DNA of 7,384 nucleotides, taken from assembly GCA_945916025.1 (NCBI GenBank), contig CAMEGD010000066.1, forward strand, positions 1 to 7,384, given 5' to 3'. Made by a program: the position numbers and the translations under genes. This document shows, in pieces, positions 1 to 5,608 of this stretch (positions are counted from its first letter, which is position 1; each line of letters begins with the position of its first letter). Source of the DNA: an uncultured Clostridia bacterium. GTDB taxonomy: Bacteria; Bacillota; Clostridia; Tissierellales; Peptoniphilaceae. The notes beneath the pieces were generated by a model. That model was not told the DNA's origin, ran no database searches, and was given only the letters and a program-made list of their open reading frames with translations.

Positions 1-3
1 AGT

Positions 4-1437
4 TCACTTAAATTCTTCGTATATAATATCATCCATCCTAGATCCTGTCTCTACTAAGGCAGTAGCAAGGATAGTAAGGGATCCTCCCTCTTCTATGTTT
101 CTAGCTGCTCCAAAAAACTTCTTAGGTTTGTAGAAAGAAAGTGGATCTAGTCCACCTGATAGGGTCTTTCCACTTGGAGGGGTGACTAAGTTGTAGGCCC
201 TAGCAAGCTTTGTTATGGAGTCTAGTAGGATTACTACATTTTCTTTATTTTCTACTAGTCTTTTAGCCCTTTCAATTACCATCTCTGCAACTTTTATGTG
301 GTTTTTGGGCTGTTCGTCAAAGGTAGAATAAACTACTTCTCCCTTAACAGACCTGATCATATCCGTAACTTCTTCTGGTCTTTCATCTATTAATAAGACT
401 ATAAGATGACTTTCAGGATATTTTTCTTCTATAGACTTGGCCACCATCTTTAAAAGAGTAGTCTTTCCAGATTTTGGTTGAGATACTATAAGCCCCCTTT
501 GACCTTTTCCAATAGGAGAAATAATATCTACTATTCTAGAAGACAAGTTTTTGTCCTTAGACTCTAAGGTAATTCTCTCATTTGGATAAATTGGAGTTAA
601 GTTTTCAAAAGCTTCCCTTCTAGGAATTGTATCAGGCTCTTTGTTGTTAACTGAATTAATGTAAATTATGGCATTAAATTTTTCAGTATTACTTGGTGGT
701 TTTACTACTCCCACTACCTTGTCTCCAGTTTTTAGTCTAAACCTTCTAATTTGTGAAGGAGACATATAAACGTCCACATCTGAAGCTTGGTAGTTGTTTC
801 TTCTTAGAAATCCATATCCATCTGGAAGTACTTCTAAGATTCCACTAACGTAGTTTATGTCATCCATACTTTCTAAAAGATTTGTAGCATTGTCAGATAC
901 ATTTTCTAAATCAAAGCCTTCTAATTCTGGATTTCTCTCTTGGTCTTCCTCAATAGCATTTTCTAATTCTTCTTCCCTGTACTCAAGGTCCAAGTCTTCT
1001 TCTTGATCATTTTGACTTTTTATAAGTCTTAAAAGAGAGTTTTTGCTGTATTTATGTGGGTCTTCAATTTTTCTTTCTTTAGCAATTTCCCTTAATTCAC
1101 CAAGACTAAGGCTGTCAAATTCATTTTCTTCTTCTATACTTGAACTGATTAAGTCCTTTAGTTCCTTTTTCCTATACTTGTAGGCACTTTTTATTCCTAT
1201 TTTTTCTGCAATTTCTCTTAATTCACCTAAGGATAGTTTCTCAAGGTCTCTATTTTCATACTCTCCAGAGTCTTTAACTTTAATATCGGAATTTAAATTC
1301 TTTGTAGATATTAGGTCTATAAGGTCAGACTTTTTCATTCCTTCTTTTATTTTTAATCCAAGACTTGTAGCTATAGCCTTAAGGTCTCTTAATGATTTTT
1401 CATTTAATACATTAAGGGGTTTTGTTTCTTTTTTCAT
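4..1437 (-). CDS. rho: Transcription termination factor Rho, C-terminus cut by an in-frame TGA
   Basis: Rho is a hexameric RNA-dependent ATPase/helicase that ends transcription. The visible 477 residues hold three SAP-like Rho_N motifs (about 10-44, 65-98, 107-140), an acidic linker (142-192), the cold-shock RNA-binding domain (about 195-265, with GYGFLR) and most of the ATPase domain: Walker A QPKSGKTT (320-327), catalytic DERPEE with E352, Walker B VVILLD (401-406), Q-loop SGKTLSGG with K424, and R-loop ETGSR (463-467). The frame stops right after EEFK, where family members continue GTGN. The stop TGA replaces the expected Gly codon GGA and the following codon, ACT, is the expected Thr. About 80 residues, including the arginine finger (E. 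coli R366), would be lost. The ATG start is preceded by AGGAG, whose AG belongs to the receptor gene's TAG stop; the gap is 8 bases. Rho is therefore the third gene of the TRAP operon, with no terminator in between. The family call is certain; whether the protein is functional is not. Confidence 0.95.
   Translation of the reverse strand: MKKETKPLNVLNEKSLRDLKAIATSLGLKIKEGMKKSDLIDLISTKNLNSDIKVKDSGEYENRDLEKLSLGELREIAEKIGIKSAYKYRKKELKDLISSSIEEENEFDSLSLGELREIAKERKIEDPHKYSKNSLLRLIKSQNDQEEDLDLEYREEELENAIEEDQERNPELEGFDLENVSDNATNLLESMDDINYVSGILEVLPDGYGFLRRNNYQASDVDVYMSPSQIRRFRLKTGDKVVGVVKPPSNTEKFNAIIYINSVNNKEPDTIPRREAFENLTPIYPNERITLESKDKNLSSRIVDIISPIGKGQRGLIVSQPKSGKTTLLKMVAKSIEEKYPESHLIVLLIDERPEEVTDMIRSVKGEVVYSTFDEQPKNHIKVAEMVIERAKRLVENKENVVILLDSITKLARAYNLVTPPSGKTLSGGLDPLSFYKPKKFFGAARNIEEGGSLTILATALVETGSRMDDIIYEEFK
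1018..1410 (-). repeat. Three SAP-like Rho_N motifs in the rho N-terminus
   Basis: Three helical motifs of about 34 residues occur one after another in the N-terminal extension of Rho. Copies 2 and 3 (1144-1245 and 1018-1119) share the identical decapeptide LSLGELREIA, 42 residues apart. Copy 1 (1306-1410) is more diverged (KSLRDLKAIA). Most Rho proteins carry a single such motif, so this looks like internal duplication; the second duplication (copies 2/3) appears the younger. The role in extra nucleic-acid contact is an inference from the known Rho_N domain. Confidence 0.65.
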
Positions 1438-1441
1438 AAAT

Positions 1442-1447
1442 TCTCCT
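1442..1447 (-). promoter_or_regulatory. rho ribosome binding site overlapping the upstream stop codon
   Basis: Read on the minus strand, the TAG stop of the receptor gene (1446-1448) runs into GAGAA, forming an AGGAG Shine-Dalgarno core 5-6 bases before the rho ATG (1435-1437). Ribosomes ending the receptor gene are thus placed directly at the rho start, which supports co-transcription and coupled translation. Confidence 0.7.
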
Positions 1448-2420
1448 ATTCTATTACCTTTAATTCCCTGTAATATCTCTTAGCCCCTTCATGAAGTTCC
1501 AAGTCTGCAATATCCTCTACTGCTCCTTCTACAGTTACTTCATTTAAAAATGAATGGGTCTCCTTTAAGGAATCTAAATTCTCGAAGAAAGTTTTTGTAA
1601 GATCATATACTAAATCTTCATCTAAATCACTTGAACAAAACATTATCATTTTTACAGCTGAAGTATTTACATCTTCTGTCAGTTCTTCATAAGTTCCAGC
1701 CTTTAAGGTATAAGATGAATACCAAGGATAGGTTTCCTTCATCTTACTTACAAATTCTTCTGGTATTTCTAAAATTTTTGTATCAGTGGTCTTTAGCATT
1801 TCTGTAACTGCCGAAGTTGGTGCCCCTGCCATAATCCAAGCTCCGTCAATTTGTTTGTTTCTCATTAAGTCAATAGCTTCAGTAAAACCAACAAATTGTG
1901 CCTTTATGTCATCTGGGTACTTTAGGTCAGCTATTTCCATGTGAACTTGAGTTTCATATTCTGTAGTAGAACCTGGAGCTCCTGGAGCAAAGGTCTTACC
2001 CTTTAGGTCTTCTATTGAGTTTATATCTGAGGATTTTGAAACTACAACTTGATTTGGATTAAAGTATAGTCCTGCTATAACCCTGATCTTATCGTTAGGT
2101 CTTCCCTCGAATTTTTCCAGTCCCTTGTAGGCTTGGTATACGTTTGAAGACACTGCCATGGAAACATCTGCTTCCTCACTTTGTAATAAATTTAGGTTTT
2201 CAATTCCTCCATTGGAAGCTTGGGCATTTACCCTAACTCCTTCTAACTTACTGTTATACAACTTTGCTAGGCTGTTTCCAAAGGGAGGCAGGGCCCCTGT
2301 TGTAGAGGCTGTAGGTATATTAATATAAGTAACTTCCTCTTTTTCAACATTTTCACTACAGGATGTTAAAAAAAACATCATTACAAGGCATAGACCAAGT
2401 ATTTTTAAATTTTTTATCAA
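1446..2420 (-). CDS. TAXI-family TRAP transporter substrate-binding lipoprotein
   Basis: This is an extracytoplasmic receptor that captures a solute and hands it to the TRAP permease encoded just upstream. The N-terminus is a lipoprotein signal: basic KNLK, a hydrophobic core, then lipobox LTSC with C21 as the predicted lipidated residue, as expected for a receptor tethered outside a Gram-positive membrane. TAXI hallmarks follow: TASTTGALPPFGNSLAKL (38-54), ASNGGIENLNLLQ (68-80), the FAPGAPGSTTEYE stretch (144-156), the IDGAWIMAGAP stretch (191-201), and the C-terminal LHEGAKRYYRE segment. The length of 324 residues is typical. The start is TTG (2418-2420), chosen because AGGAGG lies 8 bases upstream and the signal peptide needs this N-terminus. 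The TTG overlaps the permease stop as TTGA, so translation is probably coupled. The substrate cannot be told from sequence; TAXI members are mostly uncharacterised, with some handling glutamate-like acids. Confidence 0.93.
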   Translation of the reverse strand: MIKNLKILGLCLVMMFFLTSCSENVEKEEVTYINIPTASTTGALPPFGNSLAKLYNSKLEGVRVNAQASNGGIENLNLLQSEEADVSMAVSSNVYQAYKGLEKFEGRPNDKIRVIAGLYFNPNQVVVSKSSDINSIEDLKGKTFAPGAPGSTTEYETQVHMEIADLKYPDDIKAQFVGFTEAIDLMRNKQIDGAWIMAGAPTSAVTEMLKTTDTKILEIPEEFVSKMKETYPWYSSYTLKAGTYEELTEDVNTSAVKMIMFCSSDLDEDLVYDLTKTFFENLDSLKETHSFLNEVTVEGAVEDIADLELHEGAKRYYRELKVIE

Positions 2421-4264
2421 TCTTTCTTCCTCCTATTAAATAAATAGACTCCTAAAAATATAAGTATTCCAATAATGTCAGTTTTTAAATTTGGATCAAC
2501 TGCTAGTAAGCCAACTGCAAACAAGGCTATTCTTTGCATATTGTTTAGTTTATTTGTAAGAAATCCCTCAAAGGCACAAGCTATGTTAAAGACTCCAAAT
2601 AATCCAGTTAAAAACATTCTCAAAACTACTAATAGACTAACTCCATCTATAGCACCTATTAATAATTCTGGATTTAGTAAAAAGAAAAATGGAAATATAA
2701 AACCTGTTATTCCAATTTTCACAGCTTCAATAGAAGTTTTAAACTCATTTGCCCCAGAAATCCCAGCTGCAACATAAGAAGAAATAGCAACTGGTGGTGT
2801 AATATTTGAAAGGCAGGCATATATTAAGCAAAACATGTGAGCAACTATTGGTAGAGTTCCAAGATTAATAAGAATTGGAGCTGACACACTAGATACTATT
2901 ACATAAGCTGCCACTCCTGGAACTCCCATTCCTAAAATGGTAGACATTATCATGGTCAATATTCCTGCACCTAATACATTAGATGTTAAGGAATAAGACA
3001 TAATAAGGTTTCCAAAATTTAAGCCTAAAGAAGTTAAGGACACTATACCTATAATAATTCCAATTAGTATACAGGAAATAGAAATCCCAATAGATGCCTT
3101 AGTAGCAGAGATTATACTTTCATAAATTTCTTTTAAAAATATTTTGTTGTTTTTAGTTAAGTGGGATGTAAGTATAGTTGCAATTATTCCCGCCATAGAG
3201 GCAAATAAAGGAGAATAACCTAGTACTATTAAAACTACCACTATAACAATAGGTAAAAACAAAAATCCCCTTTCCTTTAGGACACTTTTAAAAATAGGAA
3301 GGTCCTTCTTGTTAATTCCCCTTAGATTTTGTATTTTTGCTTCCTGGTGAACTGAAACCAAGACCCCAAAATAATAAAATAAGGCTGGTATTATGGCCGC
3401 TACCATAACTTTAGAATATGGAATAGAAAGATATTCAGCCATTACAAAGCCCACAGCCCCCATAATTGGAGGTGCAAACTGTCCCCCAGTAGATGCTGTA
3501 GCTTCTACAGCAGCTGAGAACTCCTTCCTATACCCTACCTTTTTCATTAGGGGTATTGTAATCATTCCTGTAGTTGCAACATTGGCTACTGCAGAACCAT
3601 TTATCATACCTAACAAGGCCGATGCAAGGACTGCAACCTTAGCAGGTCCACCTGGTTTATGGCCTATTAAAGACAGGGATAGATCATTTATAAAATCACT
3701 TAAGCCACTTTTTTTAAGAAATTCTCCAAACATTAAAAACAAGAATATATATGAAGAACAAACTCCCATTGTAATCCCAAAAACTCCTTGGCTCCCATAA
3801 ATTACATGGTTAATAATTCTATGGAATGAAAAGCCTGGATGACTTATTTCCATTGGCATATACCTTCCTAAAAAGGCATAGGCTAAAAAAACTAAAACTA
3901 GAACTAGTAAATTTTTGTTAAAAAGAATTCCTGAAATAATAATCATTAAAAAAGAAATAATTCCAAAATAATAATCTCTACTAGATAAAACCCCACCAGA
4001 TAAGGTGATTTTTGAGTAGTTTGTAATTATATATAAAAAGGACACAAAGCTAAATATAGCTAATATATACCTAAGGAAATTTATATTAGACTTAGACTTT
4101 TTGTAAATTAAAAAAGCTAGAACTAATATAGTCCCTGTATAATATGCCCTAAATGAAATTGTCTCTAGTTTGGGAAAAAAGTTTAAAAAAATGACGGAAA
4201 GTCCAAATAAGAAAATTAGTAGATTTAATACATTTTTAATTTTGCCTGTATTTATTTTTTTCAC
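2417..4264 (-). CDS. TRAP transporter fused permease (DctQ-like plus DctM-like)
   Basis: This is the membrane component of an ion-gradient-driven TRAP transporter, with the small and large subunits joined in one chain as is usual for TAXI-type systems. At 615 residues it is nearly all hydrophobic helices. The N-terminal part (about 10-135) has four to five membrane segments and corresponds to the small subunit. The DctM-like core (about 160-530) has the family motifs NGSAVANVATTG (222-233), GGQFAPPIMGAVGFVMAEYL (260-279), LGMGVPGVAAYV (444-455) and ITPPVAISSYVAAGISG (488-504). A further hydrophobic tail with about three segments (535-608) resembles the C-terminal extension seen in fused TRAP permeases. 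The start is GTG (4262-4264): a TGA lies in frame three codons before it, so no start further upstream is possible. The Shine-Dalgarno is weak (AAGGG 11 bases upstream, or GAGAAG directly adjacent). It is the first gene of the operon, upstream of the receptor. The substrate is unknown. Confidence 0.94.
   Translation of the reverse strand: MKKINTGKIKNVLNLLIFLFGLSVIFLNFFPKLETISFRAYYTGTILVLAFLIYKKSKSNINFLRYILAIFSFVSFLYIITNYSKITLSGGVLSSRDYYFGIISFLMIIISGILFNKNLLVLVLVFLAYAFLGRYMPMEISHPGFSFHRIINHVIYGSQGVFGITMGVCSSYIFLFLMFGEFLKKSGLSDFINDLSLSLIGHKPGGPAKVAVLASALLGMINGSAVANVATTGMITIPLMKKVGYRKEFSAAVEATASTGGQFAPPIMGAVGFVMAEYLSIPYSKVMVAAIIPALFYYFGVLVSVHQEAKIQNLRGINKKDLPIFKSVLKERGFLFLPIVIVVVLIVLGYSPLFASMAGIIATILTSHLTKNNKIFLKEIYESIISATKASIGISISCILIGIIIGIVSLTSLGLNFGNLIMSYSLTSNVLGAGILTMIMSTILGMGVPGVAAYVIVSSVSAPILINLGTLPIVAHMFCLIYACLSNITPPVAISSYVAAGISGANEFKTSIEAVKIGITGFIFPFFFLLNPELLIGAIDGVSLLVVLRMFLTGLFGVFNIACAFEGFLTNKLNNMQRIALFAVGLLAVDPNLKTDIIGILIFLGVYLFNRRKKD
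2429..2434 (-). promoter_or_regulatory. Shine-Dalgarno of the receptor gene, inside the permease coding end
   Basis: AGGAGG sits 8 bases before the TTG start and is read in the permease frame as the two Arg codons of the C-terminal NRRKKD. A consensus site at this spacing supports the TTG as the true start despite its rarity. Confidence 0.8.
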
Positions 4265-4282
4265 CTTCTCTCAATCCCTTAA

Positions 4283-4311
4283 ATAATAACAAATTACTTA
4301 TTTAAAGTAAA
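4283..4311 (-). promoter_or_regulatory. Putative promoter of the TRAP-rho operon
   Basis: On the minus strand TTTACT (4306-4311, 4 of 6 to the -35 consensus) is followed after exactly 17 bases by TATTAT (4283-4288, 5 of 6 to the -10). It lies just past the regulator's terminator and is the only reasonable place for an operon promoter. The predicted start near 4276 leaves a very short leader and would exclude the AAGGG Shine-Dalgarno candidate, which weakens the call. Confidence 0.4.
4294..4310. promoter_or_regulatory. Palindrome over the TRAP operon -35, candidate operator
   Basis: TTACTT-ATTTA-AAGTAA is a perfect dyad with 6-base arms. It overlaps the -35 hexamer and spacer of the putative operon promoter, where a bound repressor would block RNA polymerase. 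Its core matches 10 of 13 bases of the element repeated upstream of the adjacent XRE-cupin gene. In such AT-rich DNA chance similarity is a real possibility. Confidence 0.35.
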
Positions 4312-4315
4312 GTGC

Positions 4316-4344
4316 AAAAAAAGACACAGCCCTGAGGATGTGCC
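4316..4344 (-). terminator. Intrinsic terminator after the XRE-cupin gene
   Basis: On the minus strand GGCACATCC and GGCTGTGTC form a stem (eight pairs including one G-U, one internal mismatch) around a TCAG loop, followed by seven U's (4316-4322). It begins 10 bases after the regulator's stop codon. It separates the regulator transcript from the TRAP operon, which must then have its own promoter or depend on read-through. Confidence 0.85.
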
Positions 4345-4354
4345 TAACTTTAAT

Positions 4355-4909
4355 TTATGGAATTGTTGGTGGGGTTATTACATAATAACCTCTAGCTTCT
4401 TTGCTAGATGGATTTAAGATCTTGTGAGGAATGTTTTCTTGAACATAAATAGAATCTCCTTCTGTCAGTTCATAAACAGCATCCCCATAAGTAACTTCTA
4501 GTTCCCCTTCAGTTAATAAAATAAGCTCTTCAGCAAAGTGACTTATATAGTCTTCAGAATCCTCGCAATGGGCTGGTATTAAAAACTCAACCATCATCAT
4601 TTTTGGTGAAAAGCTAGTATTCTTTCCAGTAGCTGATACTATTTCATATCTAGTATTTGAATTGTTAAATACCATCATTGGTCTATTTTCTTTTTTCATA
4701 ACAACATTGTCATTGTCAGAGTCATCAATTAGTAAATAAACTGGAGTATCTAAGGCTACAGCTATTTTTTTTAACGACGATAAAGAAGGCTCAACTAGGT
4801 CTCTTTCTAACTGAGATATATAACTGACAGATAAACCTGATTTATCAGCTATATCATTTAATTTTAAATTTTGTAACTTCCTAAGCGTTCTAATTTTATT
4901 GCCTAACAT
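4355..4909 (-). CDS. XRE-family transcriptional regulator with C-terminal cupin domain
   Basis: This is a probable local transcription factor. Residues about 5-62 form an XRE-type helix-turn-helix (IRTLRKLQNLKLNDIADKSG, then VSYISQLERDLVEPSLSSL as recognition region). Residues about 105-180 form a cupin_2 barrel with H124, E127/E128, the turn EGELEV, GDSIYV and H162 of IPHKI, a layout that often binds a metal or small ligand. At 184 residues it has the usual size for this class, which commonly controls neighbouring uptake or catabolic genes. The ATG has a strong Shine-Dalgarno (AGGAGG, 5 bases upstream). It is transcribed alone: its terminator follows and the rplL terminator precedes. Inverted repeats upstream suggest autoregulation, and a similar palindrome in front of the TRAP permease suggests control of that operon. 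The ligand, possibly the transported solute, is unknown. Confidence 0.92.
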   Translation of the reverse strand: MLGNKIRTLRKLQNLKLNDIADKSGLSVSYISQLERDLVEPSLSSLKKIAVALDTPVYLLIDDSDNDNVVMKKENRPMMVFNNSNTRYEIVSATGKNTSFSPKMMMVEFLIPAHCEDSEDYISHFAEELILLTEGELEVTYGDAVYELTEGDSIYVQENIPHKILNPSSKEARGYYVITPPTIP

Positions 4910-4928
4910 TTTTCCTCCTAATATATAT

Positions 4929-5096
4929 TCATTTATTTACATTACTATAATATATGTAGTTATTTTTGATATAAAAGTCTATACCCTTCTAATATTAAAA
5001 TTAAGCTATAATAAAAAATATGATTAAATTATTTCTAAATTTTTTAAATTTAAGTGTAAATAAATGATTAATTTTAATCCTCATTTATATTACACT
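4929..5096. repeat. Inverted repeats upstream of the regulator (candidate operators)
   Basis: The 219-base gap between the rplL terminator and the regulator holds no gene but has three related elements. TCATTTATTTACA (4929-4941) recurs as its exact reverse complement TGTAAATAAATGA (5055-5067). A third copy, TCATTTATATTACACT (5081-5096), pairs with AGTGTAAATAAATGA (5053-5067) as a near-perfect dyad with one inserted base and a 13-base centre. The proximal copy overlaps the predicted transcription start, a usual place for an autorepression operator. Looping between the distant copies is conceivable. AT-rich background lowers the weight of each match, but an exact 13-base inverted pair is notable. 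Confidence 0.5.
4947..4975 (-). promoter_or_regulatory. Putative promoter of the XRE-cupin gene
   Basis: On the minus strand TTTATA (4970-4975, 4 of 6) and TATTAT (4947-4952, 5 of 6) are separated by 17 bases. The predicted transcript start, about 4940, falls inside one copy of the inverted repeat (4929-4941) and leaves a leader of roughly 30 bases that includes the Shine-Dalgarno. Background AT content makes alternative -10 boxes possible, for example near 5000. Confidence 0.4.
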
Positions 5097-5132
5097 ATAT
5101 GTTAATTAAAATCAACTAATTTTAAAATAATT

Positions 5133-5156
5133 AAAAAAAGCGCCATTACTGACGCT
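5133..5156 (-). terminator. Intrinsic terminator of the rplJ-rplL transcript
   Basis: On the minus strand AGCGTC and GGCGCT form a six-pair stem (one G-U) around an AGTAAT loop, followed by seven U's. Flanking AAAAT (5157-5161) can extend the stem by pairing with the U-tract. It starts about 12 bases after the rplL stop and cleanly ends the ribosomal-protein unit, which therefore does not run on into rpoB. Confidence 0.88.
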
Positions 5157-5167
5157 ATTTTGTTAAA

Positions 5168-5545
5168 TTACTTTAATTCTACAGTTGCTCCAACAGCTTC
5201 TAATTTTTCTTTAATTTCTTCAGCTTCGTCTTTGCTTGCTCCTTCTTTAACTGCTTTAGGAGCTTCGTCTACTAATGCTTTAGCGTCTTTTAATCCAAGA
5301 CCAGTGATTTCTCTGATAACTTTGATAACTTGGATTTTTTCTCCGCCAACTGCTTCTAATACTACGTCAAAAGAATCTTTTTCTACAGCTGCTGCTCCAG
5401 CTTCTTCTGCTCCACCTGCTACTGCTCCAGCCATCATAACTGGTGCTGCAGATACTCCGTATTTTTCTTGAAGTGCTTCTACTAGTTCGTTTAATTCTAC
5501 AACTGTTAGACCGTCAATAGTCTCAATAATTTGTTCAATATTCAT
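5168..5545 (-). CDS. rplL: 50S ribosomal protein L7/L12
   Basis: L7/L12 is the multicopy stalk protein of the large subunit; it recruits translation factors and stimulates their GTPase activity. The 125-residue length is standard. Residues 1-33 are the dimerisation and L10-binding domain (IEQIIETIDGLTVVELNELV). A flexible hinge rich in Ala and Gly spans about 34-53 (VMMAGAVAGGAEEAGAAA). The conserved globular domain follows (FDVVLEAVGGEKIQVIKVIR, then GLGLKDAKALVDEAPKAVKEG), ending VGATVELK. The ATG has a strong GGAGG site 7 bases upstream. It follows rplJ after 56 bases, with no promoter obvious in the gap, and is closed by the terminator at 5133-5156. The gene normally next in this cluster, rpoB, is missing. 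Confidence 0.98.
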   Translation of the reverse strand: MNIEQIIETIDGLTVVELNELVEALQEKYGVSAAPVMMAGAVAGGAEEAGAAAVEKDSFDVVLEAVGGEKIQVIKVIREITGLGLKDAKALVDEAPKAVKEGASKDEAEEIKEKLEAVGATVELK

Positions 5546-5591
5546 TATTTTTCCTCCGTTTAATAAATTAATTTTTTTAGTTTTTTCTTCC

Positions 5592-5608
5592 AGCTTAAAT
5601 ATTAAGCT
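5592..5608 (-). promoter_or_regulatory. Small hairpin spanning the rplJ stop codon
   Basis: AGCTTAA (5592-5598) and TTAAGCT (5602-5608) form a perfect seven-pair stem with a three-base loop, and the rplJ TAA stop lies in one arm. There is no U-tract after it, so it is not a terminator. A role in mRNA processing or in setting the L12 to L10 ratio would be speculative. Confidence 0.35.

Noticed and set aside
4..6. UGA read as glycine (an alternative genetic code as in some candidate-phylum bacteria)
   Set aside because: No other gene in the window has an in-frame TGA, GGA is used normally for Gly in rho itself, and the permease ends at a TGA in a sensible place. The neighbours and the L10 leader are typical of Firmicutes using the standard code.
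4..6. UGA as a selenocysteine codon in rho
   Set aside because: The aligned residue is a conserved Gly, not a Cys, and Rho is not a known selenoprotein. The downstream region where a bacterial SECIS would lie is outside the window.
2475..3800. Plus-strand open frames at 2475-2777 and 3393-3800
   Set aside because: They lie entirely antisense to the well-supported TRAP permease and show no family resemblance or good start context.
4316..4344. Bidirectional terminator serving a plus-strand gene
   Set aside because: On the plus strand the stem is followed by TAACTTTAA, not a U-tract, and there is no plus-strand gene to end.
4910..5132. Small RNA or short peptide gene in the AT-rich gap
   Set aside because: No GC-rich stem, no open frame with a Shine-Dalgarno, and composition is uniformly AT-rich; only promoter and repeat elements are supported.
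5160..5471. Plus-strand open frame antisense to rplL (and similar ones at 5687-6037, 6771-6959, 7034-7306)
   Set aside because: Their Ser/Ala/Thr-rich composition is what the reverse strand of ribosomal-protein genes yields; they are shadows of real genes.
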